A stretch of DNA of 64,000 nt, taken from NCBI RefSeq assembly GCF_001693255.1, contig NZ_CP016474.1, positions 700,661 to 764,660 of the forward strand, given 5' to 3'. The translations under genes were made by a program, and so were the position numbers. Below are positions 17,479-25,424 of this stretch, piece by piece. Under the pieces are notes generated by a model. It searched no databases. It was not told the origin of the DNA and worked only from the letters and a program-made list of their open reading frames with translations. The stretch comes from Picosynechococcus sp. PCC 7003. GTDB taxonomy: Bacteria; Cyanobacteriota; Cyanobacteriia; Cyanobacteriales; MRBY01. Position 1 is the first letter of the stretch. Every line of letters begins with the position of its first letter.

Positions 17479-18090
17479 CTAGCTTTTTTGGAAAATCGTC
17501 AACAAAATGCCGAACATCAAATAGTGGTGGGCGACAGTTTCGAGGCCGACCCGCTCCCCCATCGCTGTGCGTTCAGCTCGGGAATAAAATCGCAGCCCCC
17601 CCGGCGAAAAGGGAAAACCATCCCCTTGGCACAATTCTCCCTTGCCGTAATCTGCCAGATAAAATTTACCGCCCGGCTTGAGTACCCGTTGCACTTCCCC
17701 TAAAACCGTTTCGGGGTGGAGATAATGCAAAAAACTAATCGTATTAAACGCCGCATCAAAAGTATTTTCCGGAAAAGGTTGCGCCTCAGCATTCCCCTGG
17801 ACAAAAGAAAGGCGATCGCCATGGATATTCTTCCGTTGGGCCTGGGCTAACATTTCTGGAGAGAGATCCAACCCCACCCCCGTTAATTCTGGATACAGCT
17901 TGCCGAGCCGTTTAAATAATTTGCCCGTCCCACAACCCAGGTCGAGCACATGGCCATCCTCAAGAAAATCCGCATAGGTCAGAAGCTGCTTATGGACAGC
18001 CTGATAAAAGGGCGTTGTCAATAAAATGTCGTAATTCCTTGCCCAGCGGTCGAAAAATGTCTGCTTCCGTTGAAAAAATTGTTCGCTCAT
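17479..18090 (-). CDS. Class I SAM-dependent methyltransferase
   Basis: 203 residues. Motif I is VLDLGCGTGKLF, motif II VGLDLSPEMLAQA, then FPENTFDAAFNTISFLHYL and RVLKPGGKFYLADYG, all standard for the UbiE/small-molecule class. The N-terminus RKQTFFDRWARNYD resembles UbiE-like enzymes that act on quinones or lipids. ATG at 18090. Its stop lies about 95 bp before the dxr start on the same strand, so a transcript with dxr is possible. The substrate is unknown. Confidence 0.82.
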   Translation of the reverse strand: MSEQFFQRKQTFFDRWARNYDILLTTPFYQAVHKQLLTYADFLEDGHVLDLGCGTGKLFKRLGKLYPELTGVGLDLSPEMLAQAQRKNIHGDRLSFVQGNAEAQPFPENTFDAAFNTISFLHYLHPETVLGEVQRVLKPGGKFYLADYGKGELCQGDGFPFSPGGLRFYSRAERTAMGERVGLETVAHHYLMFGILLTIFQKS

Positions 18091-18200
18091 GGAGATTTAA
18101 CCCAAGAAAACCACAGAGATCCTTTTCGCAGTGTACCGAAGCCCACCAAAAACGGCAGTATAGTAGGACAAATGCGCCCTGACTGTGGACAAGGAGAAAA

Positions 18201-19667
18201 ATGGGGAAACAGCACACTCAACGGATCAGTCGAATCCTGACCTTCAGTAGTTTGTTGGCGGTAACAATAGTGCCCCCAGCCTTTGCCCAAAATACCTGTA
18301 ATCTATCCGGGGCGATCGCCAATATCCTGAGCCAACCAGAACAACAAGCTGCCCAATGGGGAATCGCAGTCCAAGACCCCAATACTGACCAAACGATTTA
18401 CGAACACAACAGCAAGCAATTTTTCGTTCCAGCTTCTTCTTTGAAACTGCTGACCACTGCCGCTGCCCTAGCCAACTTTGGCGCGGACTATCAATTTCAG
18501 ACCCCCATTTCTCTCGTCAGGCATATCCACGGAGAAGTTCGTTACCTAGTCATTGAAGGCCAAGGCGATCCGACCCTAACCACCGCAAAGCTCCGCACGG
18601 CCCTAGAAGCGCTCAAAAAACAAGGGATTACGGATGTGGGAGAAGTCGTGATTATTGATAGTCCGCCATCCCAAACGCCCCATCCCACCTGGGAATGGTC
18701 TGATTTGCCTTGGTATTACGCAACGGCTGTGAATCGTCTCATTCTCAACGAAAATGTGGTTACTGCCACTGTGACGCCCGGAGCCGTAGGCAGTCGTGCC
18801 CGTGTCACTTGGTCTAATGCGATCGCCGCCCGCCAATGGCAACTGGATCACCAACTTTTCACAGCCCCAGAAGGCGCAACTATTCCCCCAGAACCTCGCC
18901 AAACCTACGGGACGAATATCCTAACCATTAGGGGAGAATTGGCTCCCGATGCACCACCAAGGCAATGGTTTTTGTCCATTCCAAATCCTGGTCGCTATGC
19001 CCTCGAAACGGTACAAACCATCCTCCGCAGTCAAAACATTACTTTCAAAGGAGGCCGGGTTATCGACACCGACATCCAGTCTCTACTCCCGGATCCCCTC
19101 AACAAAGAAAGCCTCCTCTACAAAATTGAGCCACTCACGGCGATCGCCTCTGACCCCCTGGCCGAGATCATCAAAACCACCAACCAAGACAGTAATAATC
19201 TCTTTGCCGAAAGTCTCCTAAAAACCCTCACTGCCGCTGACCAAGACCCGGAAACAATCCTGGCATCCATCGGCGTAGACCCGGCAACCTACCGATTGCG
19301 GGATGGCTCTGGTCTTTCTCGCCATAACCTCGTTACCCCCATGGCCTTGATTCAAACCTTGGACGGTATGTTGACCCATCCCCAGAGCGAAATCTATCGA
19401 GAATCCTTGGCGATCGCCGGCCGCACAGGCACCCTGAGAAACCGTTTTCAAGATACCCCTGTGGAAAACCAATTCTTCGGGAAAACAGGCACCATGACCC
19501 ACGTTTCTGCCCTCTCTGGCTACCTCGATTTGCCCGATGACAGCACCTTATTGGTCAGTATTTTGGCGAACCAAACCGGCCAATCGGCCCGAATTACCCG
19601 TCAAGCCATTGATGATGTCGTTGTCGCCGTCCATGATTGGCACTCCTGTTCCACGGCCCAGCCATAA
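18201..19667 (+). CDS. dacB: D-alanyl-D-alanine carboxypeptidase/endopeptidase (PBP4, peptidase S13)
   Basis: 488 residues with a signal peptide ending ...PAFAQ at residue 30. The penicillin-binding triad is complete: SxxK at residues 79-82 (SSLK), SNN in QDSNNLFAESL, and KTG in FGKTGTM. The long insert between SxxK and SNN is typical of the S13 family. It trims or cuts D-Ala cross-links of peptidoglycan in the periplasm. SD-like AAGGAGAAAA lies just before ATG 18201. Divergent from the methyltransferase. Confidence 0.95.
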   Translation: MGKQHTQRISRILTFSSLLAVTIVPPAFAQNTCNLSGAIANILSQPEQQAAQWGIAVQDPNTDQTIYEHNSKQFFVPASSLKLLTTAAALANFGADYQFQTPISLVRHIHGEVRYLVIEGQGDPTLTTAKLRTALEALKKQGITDVGEVVIIDSPPSQTPHPTWEWSDLPWYYATAVNRLILNENVVTATVTPGAVGSRARVTWSNAIAARQWQLDHQLFTAPEGATIPPEPRQTYGTNILTIRGELAPDAPPRQWFLSIPNPGRYALETVQTILRSQNITFKGGRVIDTDIQSLLPDPLNKESLLYKIEPLTAIASDPLAEIIKTTNQDSNNLFAESLLKTLTAADQDPETILASIGVDPATYRLRDGSGLSRHNLVTPMALIQTLDGMLTHPQSEIYRESLAIAGRTGTLRNRFQDTPVENQFFGKTGTMTHVSALSGYLDLPDDSTLLVSILANQTGQSARITRQAIDDVVVAVHDWHSCSTAQP

Positions 19668-19726
19668 TTTTCGATGCCGATCGAGTACAAAACAAATATT
19701 CAATTTTTCCGATTCAAGTTGCAACA

Positions 19727-20299
19727 ATGACCCCAGATGCCATCTCCGCTACCCTCACCGAATTTTTTCCCGACGCCAAAATTGATCACACGGACAACAA
19801 AACTTGGAAAGTACACAAATCCCAAGCCCGGTTTCATCTGCTGGTGAGCCTGTCTAGTGATGGTCAAATGCTGCGGATCTTTGTGCCTGTCGCTTCCCAG
19901 GACGACGCAGAACCCTATTATGGCCAGTTGCTCGAAAGTAACTTTAATGAAAATAAACTTGTCCGCTATGCTCTCAACCAGGGTTTACTCTGGGGCGTAT
20001 TTAAATATCCCCTAGAACAACTTGACACTACCATTTTTCAGCAGGTATTAACGGAAATGGTGACTTTGCATCAACAAAATCTCAGTCCCTTTTTTAATCA
20101 ACTGGCCGAAGATAAAGTGCGAGAAATTATCCGCGCCGCCAAGTCCCAAGGGCAAAGTATCGAGAAGACGATGCAGACGATTACCCGGTTTTACCAAGAA
20201 GGGATTATGGGTGGCCTTGACCAAGAACCCAGGGAACAACAACGGGCTTTATTAGCTTGGCAGCACCAATTAGAACGGCTCTGGGACGAGGAGGAATAA
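19727..20299 (+). CDS. Conserved cyanobacterial protein, possible CesT/YbjN-like fold
   Basis: 190 residues from ATG 19727; the open frame extends 90 nt upstream into the dacB end but the ATG gives a sensible start, MTPDAISATLTEFFP. An alpha/beta first half (WKVHKSQARFHLLVSLSSDGQ, LRIFVPVA) and a helical second half with many Gln/Glu residues suggest a small cytoplasmic adaptor. The first half reminds me of secretion-chaperone-like or YbjN folds, which is weak evidence. It lies 59 bp after dacB. No function can be given. Confidence 0.65.
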   Translation: MTPDAISATLTEFFPDAKIDHTDNKTWKVHKSQARFHLLVSLSSDGQMLRIFVPVASQDDAEPYYGQLLESNFNENKLVRYALNQGLLWGVFKYPLEQLDTTIFQQVLTEMVTLHQQNLSPFFNQLAEDKVREIIRAAKSQGQSIEKTMQTITRFYQEGIMGGLDQEPREQQRALLAWQHQLERLWDEEE

Positions 20300-20303
20300 C
20301 CAC

Positions 20304-20334
20304 AAAAAACCCCGTTAAGGTTTAACGAGGTTTT
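20304..20334. terminator. Bidirectional terminator between 20299 and ndk
   Basis: CCCCGTTAA and TTAACGAGG pair across 3 nt, flanked by an A-run on the left and TTTT on the right. It can end the plus-strand gene at 20299 and, on the minus strand, ndk. Confidence 0.8.
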
Positions 20335-20381
20335 GGAGAAATTAGGTTTTTAAAATTTACTGAGAACTAAACAGACTGGGC

Positions 20382-20831
20382 TTATTCGTAGAGCCAAGCT
20401 TTGGTAGCGGGTTCCCAGTTAGCCAATTCAGATTCGGAGAACCAGAGGGCAATTTCACTGGCAGCGGTGTCGGAGCCATCGGAACCGTGGATCAAGTTAC
20501 GGCCAATGTCTACACCAAAATCACCCCGGATCGTGCCGGGTTCTGCTTCGAGGGGGTTGGTGGCACCAATGATTTTCCGGGCAGCGGCGATCGCCCCTTT
20601 CCCTTCCCAAACCATGGCAACGACGGGGGCAGAAATAATGAATTCCACGAGGCTACCGAAGAACGGTCTTTCTCTGTGAACGCCGTAGTGCTGCTCTGCT
20701 AATTCGCGGGAAACAGAAACCAATTTTAGACCGACAAGCTTAAAGCCTTTTGCTTCAAAACGACGGATAACATCGCCGACCAAACCGCGCTGAACACCGT
20801 CCGGTTTAACCATTACAAATGTGCGTTCCAC
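20382..20831 (-). CDS. ndk: Nucleoside diphosphate kinase
   Basis: 149 residues, full length. [19 protein letters not shown] at the start and the active-site histidine in NLIHGSDG are diagnostic. It transfers the gamma phosphate from ATP to other NDPs through a phosphohistidine. The start codon is GTG at 20831, supported by a strong SD 6 nt away; an ATG at the seventh codon would remove conserved residues. Alone on its transcript. Confidence 0.97.
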   Translation of the reverse strand: MERTFVMVKPDGVQRGLVGDVIRRFEAKGFKLVGLKLVSVSRELAEQHYGVHRERPFFGSLVEFIISAPVVAMVWEGKGAIAAARKIIGATNPLEAEPGTIRGDFGVDIGRNLIHGSDGSDTAASEIALWFSESELANWEPATKAWLYE

Positions 20832-20837
20832 AGAATT

Positions 20838-20843
20838 CTCCTT
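20838..20843 (-). promoter_or_regulatory. ndk: Shine-Dalgarno that fixes the GTG start of ndk
   Basis: AAGGAG on the minus strand, separated by 6 nt from GTG. It decides in favour of GTG at 20831. Confidence 0.85.
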
Positions 20844-20930
20844 TGGACATATACAAAACCACAGGCCAGCGTAACATAAGTTTTACCCTTCGTTACGCCT
20901 AAAATCAGGGGGGCGATCGCCTTTATTTTT

Positions 20931-21539
20931 CTAAGAATTATTTGGGTTACGCCGCTGACTTTTTTCTAACTGACGGAATTGCGCTTCGAGGGGATCGAGG
21001 AGATCGGTTTCTGCTTCCACTTGCCACAGGGACAATTCTAAATCGGCGATCGCCGCATCCAAGCTTCCCCCCATTAATTCTTGCTGGAGGGTTTGTAGCT
21101 GTTGCTGGGCGATCGCCGTCCGTAACCGCGTCACATACCAATCTTTTTGCAGTTTAATGTGGTTGATTTTGTCTTCTAGGGCTTCAAGATCGTGGCGCAC
21201 CCCCAAAATAAATGCTTGTTGTTCTTCCCGTTGGGCATCTAATTTAGCCAGCATTGCCCCATAGGTTTGTCGCCGGGCGATCGCCGCTTTTGCTAAGGTT
21301 TCATCGCCACAGTCTAGGGCCAAGCGCGTCCATTGCTGCCATCGCTGTGCTGTTTCAGCCATGGTTTTTCGGTGCCGTTCTCCCCGTTTGCTGCTCGCCA
21401 CCGCCTGGGCTACGGCCCGCCGCATTTGAATCATCTTTTTTTCCATGTCCCAGAGGGTCTGCTCCAGGATCTGCTCTGGATCGGCGGCGGGTTGCCACCA
21501 TTGTCGAATTCCATCCAAGGTGCGCCGGAAAAAATTCAT
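20931..21539 (-). CDS. PspA/IM30-like coiled-coil protein
   Basis: 202 residues, almost wholly helical. Residues 1-15 give an amphipathic start (MNFFRRTLDGIRQWW), followed by DPEQILEQTLWDME, the spot where PspA/Vipp1 proteins have xxPxxxLEQAIxxM. Long Gln/Glu/Arg-rich helices follow. Vipp1 is needed for thylakoids and is longer; this one lacks the C-terminal tail of Vipp1, so it is a paralogue or PspA-like protein of the ESCRT-III superfamily. Predicted to bind membranes. The spacer to the SPOR-like gene downstream of it (21597) is only 57 bp. Confidence 0.72.
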   Translation of the reverse strand: MNFFRRTLDGIRQWWQPAADPEQILEQTLWDMEKKMIQMRRAVAQAVASSKRGERHRKTMAETAQRWQQWTRLALDCGDETLAKAAIARRQTYGAMLAKLDAQREEQQAFILGVRHDLEALEDKINHIKLQKDWYVTRLRTAIAQQQLQTLQQELMGGSLDAAIADLELSLWQVEAETDLLDPLEAQFRQLEKSQRRNPNNS

Positions 21540-21596
21540 CGTGCCCAGTGTCCCGCTTATTATCGCGTTCTAACCTTTAATCTAACCCAGGCTAGC

Positions 21597-22595
21597 CTAG
21601 GAGGCCGGTGACAGTTGATGGTAATAAACCTCCGCCGCAATTTTCTGGGCCTTAAACTGACGCATCAGATCATTAGCCTTGGCTTCCGAATCGACTTCTG
21701 CCATCTGAATGGCTTGACCCACAGGGAACTGCCGCACAAAAGCACCATCAACCACTGCTTTAGCACGCTCAAGGGCGGTGGGACTCGTATTTCGGAAAAT
21801 CACATAGTAGTACCCCAACTTCAAGCCGTCGGGGGTTGCCAAGGGAGTCCCCGGAAAACCTGGCACCGGCATCAGGGGGGTTGCTGTCGCTTGATCTGGA
21901 GTTGGGGGAGGCGTTGTGGCACTGGTAGAAGCCGTGGCATCCGCGTCGGTAGTTTCTGGGTCCGTGGGCACGCTGGGATCAATGATACTGAGATTGTCTA
22001 GGCGTAATTCAATAAATTCTTGGGAAGCTAGATTAACGGTGCTTGAGGTCGCCGGTGCAGTGGTCTCTGGATTTGTCGCCGTGGTTTGGGGAGCGGGAGA
22101 TTCTGCGGCTGTTTCCGGAGCTGGGGCAAATAAATCGGGGACGGCGATCGCCAAGGCCACCAGTCCTCCCCCTAAAATTGCCGCTCCCAAAAATGCCAGA
22201 CCCAGTTTCCAACGTGGGGTAGGTGGGGGAACAGGTTGAGAGTTGGCATCTAAATCTAAACTTTTGAGCAACTCCTCTGAGGATTGCAGGTAATCTTCCG
22301 GGGGGGGCGTGGGTTGTTCCCAGGGGGAAAGGGGGCCAGAAACAGAGGTGATGGTCTCGGTGGTGTCTGTTTCAGAAGCCTGGATGTGTTGTTGAGACAC
22401 TAATCCTTCTTCACCCTGGTCAAGCGCCGCAGAGCCCCCATCGAGGGGCGGTTCTGGACTCGGGGGCGGTGTGAATCGCTCGGACGGTGGCCGTTGTTGT
22501 CGGTAACGTTGCAGTTCTCGATCTAGATCCAAATCTAAGTTATCTAAAGCAGCCTGAAAGCTAGCATTTGTAGCGTTAGGGGGGGCTTGATTCAT
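21597..22595 (-). CDS. Single-span membrane protein with SPOR-like C-terminus
   Basis: 332 residues from ATG 22595; an upstream non-ATG start would add 12. A Pro/Glu-rich cytoplasmic part (about 1-145) is followed by one membrane helix (WKLGLAFLGAAILGGGLVAL), a Pro/Thr/Ala linker and a compact C-terminal domain GYYYVIFRNTSPTALERAKA...AEVYYHQL with the beta-alpha repeat look of SPOR domains. Such domains bind denuded peptidoglycan at division sites. The SPOR call is by pattern only. The gene is on the same strand as the PspA-like gene downstream. Confidence 0.62.
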   Translation of the reverse strand: MNQAPPNATNASFQAALDNLDLDLDRELQRYRQQRPPSERFTPPPSPEPPLDGGSAALDQGEEGLVSQQHIQASETDTTETITSVSGPLSPWEQPTPPPEDYLQSSEELLKSLDLDANSQPVPPPTPRWKLGLAFLGAAILGGGLVALAIAVPDLFAPAPETAAESPAPQTTATNPETTAPATSSTVNLASQEFIELRLDNLSIIDPSVPTDPETTDADATASTSATTPPPTPDQATATPLMPVPGFPGTPLATPDGLKLGYYYVIFRNTSPTALERAKAVVDGAFVRQFPVGQAIQMAEVDSEAKANDLMRQFKAQKIAAEVYYHQLSPAS

Positions 22596-22985
22596 CCGAA
22601 AACTCCTGCACTCTAAACGGAGAACAATCAATGGGACGGGGAAAGGCGATCGCTTCTACAGTCACCCCACCGTCAAACTAAGGGGTTGGGAGACTAAACT
22701 TTCTCTAAAATACTGCATTTTTTTCGGCCGCCGTCAATTGTTCTAAATGGACCTTTTGGGGCCGGATCTTTTTGCCGTTTATCTTAAGGAAATCGCCCTG
22801 GCGATCGCCCCAGAATCGATCCTTACCTCACCAAGCTTTGGCGAAAAAGCAAGCTACTGCGGCCCTAGGGCGAGAGAAACAAACGTTAACTTCTGTAATA
22901 TTTTTTAATCTTTCCGAGGGATAGCCCCTGACTCCCTTATGCTAATCAGTAAGAAATTTTATTTTTTAAAGTCTTCTGATATAAC
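22596..22985. other. Spacer upstream of cpcG
   Basis: About 390 bp with no ORF of note. It must hold the cpcG promoter and that of the minus-strand SPOR-like gene. HIP1 sites occur in its first half. AT-rich sequence at 22895-22980 with TATGCT near 22938 is a possible -10 for cpcG. I see no clear RpaB-type (HLR1) direct repeat. Confidence 0.4.
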
Positions 22986-22990
22986 GGAGG
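22986..22990 (+). promoter_or_regulatory. cpcG: Ribosome binding site that sets the TTG start of cpcG
   Basis: GGAGG, 6 nt before TTG 22997. It supports a rare TTG start for a highly expressed gene. Confidence 0.85.
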
Positions 22991-22996
22991 TCTGAT

Positions 22997-23743
22997 TTGA
23001 CAATTCCTTTATTACAATACGCCCCCTCGAGCCAAAACACTCGGGTAGAAGGGTATACCGTCGGTGGCGACGAGCAGCCTTTTGTTTTTACAACCGATAA
23101 CGTCATTAGCGATTCTGACTTTGACGTTCTCATCAACGCTGCTTATCGTCAAATTTTCTTCCACGCTTTTAAGTGCGATCGCCAGCAGCTACTCGAATCC
23201 CAGTTGCGCAACGGTCAAATTACTGTCCGTGACTTCATTCGGGGTCTGTTGCTATCTGAGACCTTTATCGATAGCTTCTATAACAAAAACAGTAATTATC
23301 GCTTTGTTGAGCAGTGTATCCAGCGGGTACTCGGTCGCGATCCCTTCAGCGAACAGGAAAAAATTGCCTGGTCAATCGTGATTTGTACCAAGGGTCTAGC
23401 GGCCTTTGTTGACCAACTCCTCAACACTGATGAGTATATGGAAAACTTCGGCTATGACACGGTGCCCTACCAGCGCCGTCGTAGCCTCGCTAGCCGTGAG
23501 CAAGGTGAGACTCCCTTTAACATCAAGTCTCCCCGTTACGATGCTTACTACCGCTCCCAAATCGGTTTCCCCCAAGTGGTTTGGCAAAATGCTGTGCGCC
23601 GTTTCCGGACTCCCGATCGGGTGCCCCAAGCTGGCGATCCGGCCCTCTTCCTCAACATGGCACGTTCTGCCCAAATTCCCAAGGTCAACGTTCGGGTTTC
23701 TACCGCAGACATCAGCCTTGCCGCAGTGCCTTACCGTAACTAA
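22997..23743 (+). CDS. cpcG: Phycobilisome rod-core linker polypeptide
   Basis: 248 residues beginning at TTG: (M)[19 protein letters not shown], the typical CpcG N-terminus. The linker domain spans about residues 20-180 ([61 protein letters not shown]). The C-terminus ([20 protein letters not shown]) is hydrophilic, as in CpcG1 that joins rods to the allophycocyanin core; the membrane-type CpcG2/CpcL would end in a hydrophobic helix. Codon use and strong RBS fit high expression. A terminator follows. It stands alone, away from the cpc operon. Confidence 0.97.
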   Translation: MTIPLLQYAPSSQNTRVEGYTVGGDEQPFVFTTDNVISDSDFDVLINAAYRQIFFHAFKCDRQQLLESQLRNGQITVRDFIRGLLLSETFIDSFYNKNSNYRFVEQCIQRVLGRDPFSEQEKIAWSIVICTKGLAAFVDQLLNTDEYMENFGYDTVPYQRRRSLASREQGETPFNIKSPRYDAYYRSQIGFPQVVWQNAVRRFRTPDRVPQAGDPALFLNMARSAQIPKVNVRVSTADISLAAVPYRN

Positions 23744-23758
23744 GACGGACAGCTTTTA

Positions 23759-23783
23759 GCACCCCATGGGGTGTTATTGTTTT
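23759..23783 (+). terminator. cpcG terminator
   Basis: ACCCCATGGGGT, a perfect 12-bp palindrome, extended by GC and GT, followed by TATTGTTTTG, 16 bp after the cpcG stop. Confidence 0.75.
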
Positions 23784-23797
23784 GTTCTAAAAAATTG

Positions 23798-23866
23798 AAT
23801 TACCGTCTTTAAATCTTAGTTTGAGCAATTTCATGTTGTTTGGATTGATATTAAGGGACGGTAATT
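23798..23866. repeat. Perfect 10-bp inverted repeat with a 49-nt centre
   Basis: AATTACCGTC at 23798-23807 pairs with GACGGTAATT at 23857-23866; weaker pairing of TTTAA/TTAA extends it. It lies between the cpcG terminator and the HAD gene. A structured leader, a regulator site or an old element relic are all possible. Confidence 0.55.
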
Positions 23867-23972
23867 TTGTTATGGGGTTAGGAAAACATCTGGCTGTGTT
23901 TTCGGCCCAAGACTTGGGAAAATAGCAAACAAGAGAAGTATGGTGATAGGTTCTGAAACAGAGGTGGTGACC

Positions 23973-24716
23973 ATGGTGAAGGGGATTGCGATTTTTGATA
24001 TTGACGGGGTGATTCGGGATGTGAGTCAGTCCTATCGGCGGGCGATCGCCGATACCGTCGAACATTACACCCAGGGGGAATATCGCCCCACCAATGGTGA
24101 AATCGATAGCCTCAAGGCCGAAGCCATTTGGAATAACGATTGGAAAGCCTCCCAGGAACTGGTTCGCCGTTGGGATGAGACAATCCCCGTTGATTTTAAA
24201 GAGTTAGTGGCTTTTTTTCAGCGCAAATACCGGGGTCGTAATTTTGATGGCTATATCAACGATGAACCGCTGCTCGTCACCAAAGCCTATTTTGAGGCCC
24301 TCACTGCCGCTGATATTGCCTGGGGCTTTTTTAGTGGCGCAATGCGGGGTTCTGCTGAACACGTGCTCAAAGGGCGTTTGGGCTTAGAAAATCCTGTTCT
24401 TATTGCCATGGAAGATGCCCCTGAAAAACCAGATCCCAAGGGTTTACTTGCGGCGATCGCCCAACTCGAAGCAACATCTGCCCATACCCCCGTCGCCTAT
24501 GTGGGAGACACTGCTGCCGATATGCGCACCATCACCAATGCCATCAGCCAGCAGCCCCAACGACAATGGCGCGCCATTGGGGTAATCCCGCCCCATGCCC
24601 AAACTGGTGACGATAAGGAGTATATGTACGCCTCTAACCTGCAGGATGTCGGGGCCAATATTGTGCTCCCAGGGATACAAGAGCTATTACCGGAAGTCTT
24701 ATTGCAACTATTTTGA
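23973..24716 (+). CDS. HAD-superfamily phosphatase (subfamily IA)
   Basis: 247 residues from ATG 23973, preceded by GAGGTGG 5 nt upstream; an ATG at 23940 would add 11 residues. Motif I is FDIDGVIRD, motif II region GFFSGAMRGS, the lysine is in EKPDPKG, and motif IV is YVGDTAADM. It matches a cyanobacteria-specific HAD family of unknown substrate (TIGR01548-like, from memory). Expected to be a soluble Mg-dependent phosphatase. No operon partner. Confidence 0.8.
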   Translation: MVKGIAIFDIDGVIRDVSQSYRRAIADTVEHYTQGEYRPTNGEIDSLKAEAIWNNDWKASQELVRRWDETIPVDFKELVAFFQRKYRGRNFDGYINDEPLLVTKAYFEALTAADIAWGFFSGAMRGSAEHVLKGRLGLENPVLIAMEDAPEKPDPKGLLAAIAQLEATSAHTPVAYVGDTAADMRTITNAISQQPQRQWRAIGVIPPHAQTGDDKEYMYASNLQDVGANIVLPGIQELLPEVLLQLF

Positions 24717-24750
24717 CGCTCTTTAAACTCAAGATTTTTAAGCAATCCCC

Positions 24751-24775
24751 CAAAAAAAACAGCCCGGAGGCTGCT
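24751..24775 (-). terminator. Minus-strand terminator
   Basis: CAGCC tccg GGCTG followed by eight T on the minus strand. It lies 160 bp past the psbN stop and is the nearest candidate end for the psbN transcript; the plus-strand HAD gene ends just before it. Confidence 0.7.
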
Positions 24776-24932
24776 TGATTCAGTAATTTTAAGAAAGATA
24801 ATTGCAGTCCGTTGAGTTGTGACTGTACTAAAAAGACATCTCAAAAGGATTTTATGATGACATCGAAACTGGGGAAACAAACAACCCAGAAATAGGAGCC
24901 ATGGAGCTAGACATTAAAAAATGGCCCCAGGT

Positions 24933-25064
24933 TTAATCTTCATGATCTTCAAAGGGATCCTCAAGTTCTACCGAAGGAGGCCCAAAGGCTGTGTAAATCG
25001 AAAACCCTGTTACGGCGATCACAACCACCGCAATGCCGATGCTAAGAACTGTTGCAGAATCCAT
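24933..25064 (-). CDS. psbN: Photosystem II assembly factor PsbN
   Basis: 43 codons from ATG 25064 to TAA. The peptide MDSATVLSIGIAVVVIAVTG is the single membrane helix, followed by FSIYTAFGPPSVELEDPFEDHED, which is the conserved PsbN tail. PsbN is now regarded as an assembly and repair factor of PSII rather than a stable subunit. It lies head-to-head with psbH on the opposite strand with an 80-bp shared promoter region, the arrangement seen in cyanobacteria. TATAAT at 25097-25102 can serve psbH. Confidence 0.97.
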   Translation of the reverse strand: MDSATVLSIGIAVVVIAVTGFSIYTAFGPPSVELEDPFEDHED

Positions 25065-25096
25065 AGGTGTATCTCAGTTTATGATGACTCTTCCTC

Positions 25097-25102
25097 TATA
25101 AT
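25097..25102 (+). promoter_or_regulatory. psbH: Possible -10 of psbH
   Basis: A perfect TATAAT, 43 nt before the psbH ATG, inside the psbN-psbH divergent spacer. No good -35 is visible, as is often the case for light-regulated promoters. Confidence 0.5.
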
Positions 25103-25144
25103 ATTACGGAACATTACAAAAATCCTTTACGATACACGAATCCT

Positions 25145-25348
25145 ATGGCACAGCGTACTCGGTTGGGAGATATTCTCAAGCCTTTGAATTCTGAATACGG
25201 TAAAGTCGCTCCCGGTTGGGGCACCACACCGCTCATGGGCGTCTTCATGGCGTTGTTTTTAGTATTCCTGCTTATTATTCTCCAGATTTACAACTCTTCT
25301 CTGATTCTCGAAGGTTTTGAAGTGGATTGGACTGCCCTTGGTTTCTAA
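25145..25348 (+). CDS. psbH: Photosystem II reaction centre protein H
   Basis: 67 residues: [20 protein letters not shown], then [20 protein letters not shown] and a single helix ending IILQIYNSS, all characteristic of PsbH. It is a small thylakoid subunit near the QB site, needed for stable PSII and repair. Cyanobacterial forms lack the phosphorylated N-terminal extension of plants, as here. Followed by a strong terminator. Confidence 0.98.
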   Translation: MAQRTRLGDILKPLNSEYGKVAPGWGTTPLMGVFMALFLVFLLIILQIYNSSLILEGFEVDWTALGF

Positions 25349-25391
25349 GGATTTGCCAATCATTATTTCTGAAGCCATTTTTCTGCTTAAG

Positions 25392-25414
25392 TCCGGGTCT
25401 ACCCGGATTTTTTG
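25392..25414 (+). terminator. psbH terminator
   Basis: TCCGGGT and ACCCGGA pair across CT and are followed by a T6 run; 43 bp after the psbH stop and just before the end of the converging kinase gene. Confidence 0.88.
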
Positions 25415-25424
25415 TGGGTAGCAA

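Noticed and set aside
23787-24065. Minus-strand frame of 92 codons over the cpcG-HAD spacer
   Set aside because: It crosses the inverted repeat and the start of the HAD gene and encodes low-likelihood sequence.
24840-24930. GGGGAAACAAACAACCC hairpin near psbN, reminiscent of Yfr2-type small RNAs with a GGAAACA loop
   Set aside because: There is no terminator after it on the plus strand and the flanking conserved parts are missing; one short motif is not enough.
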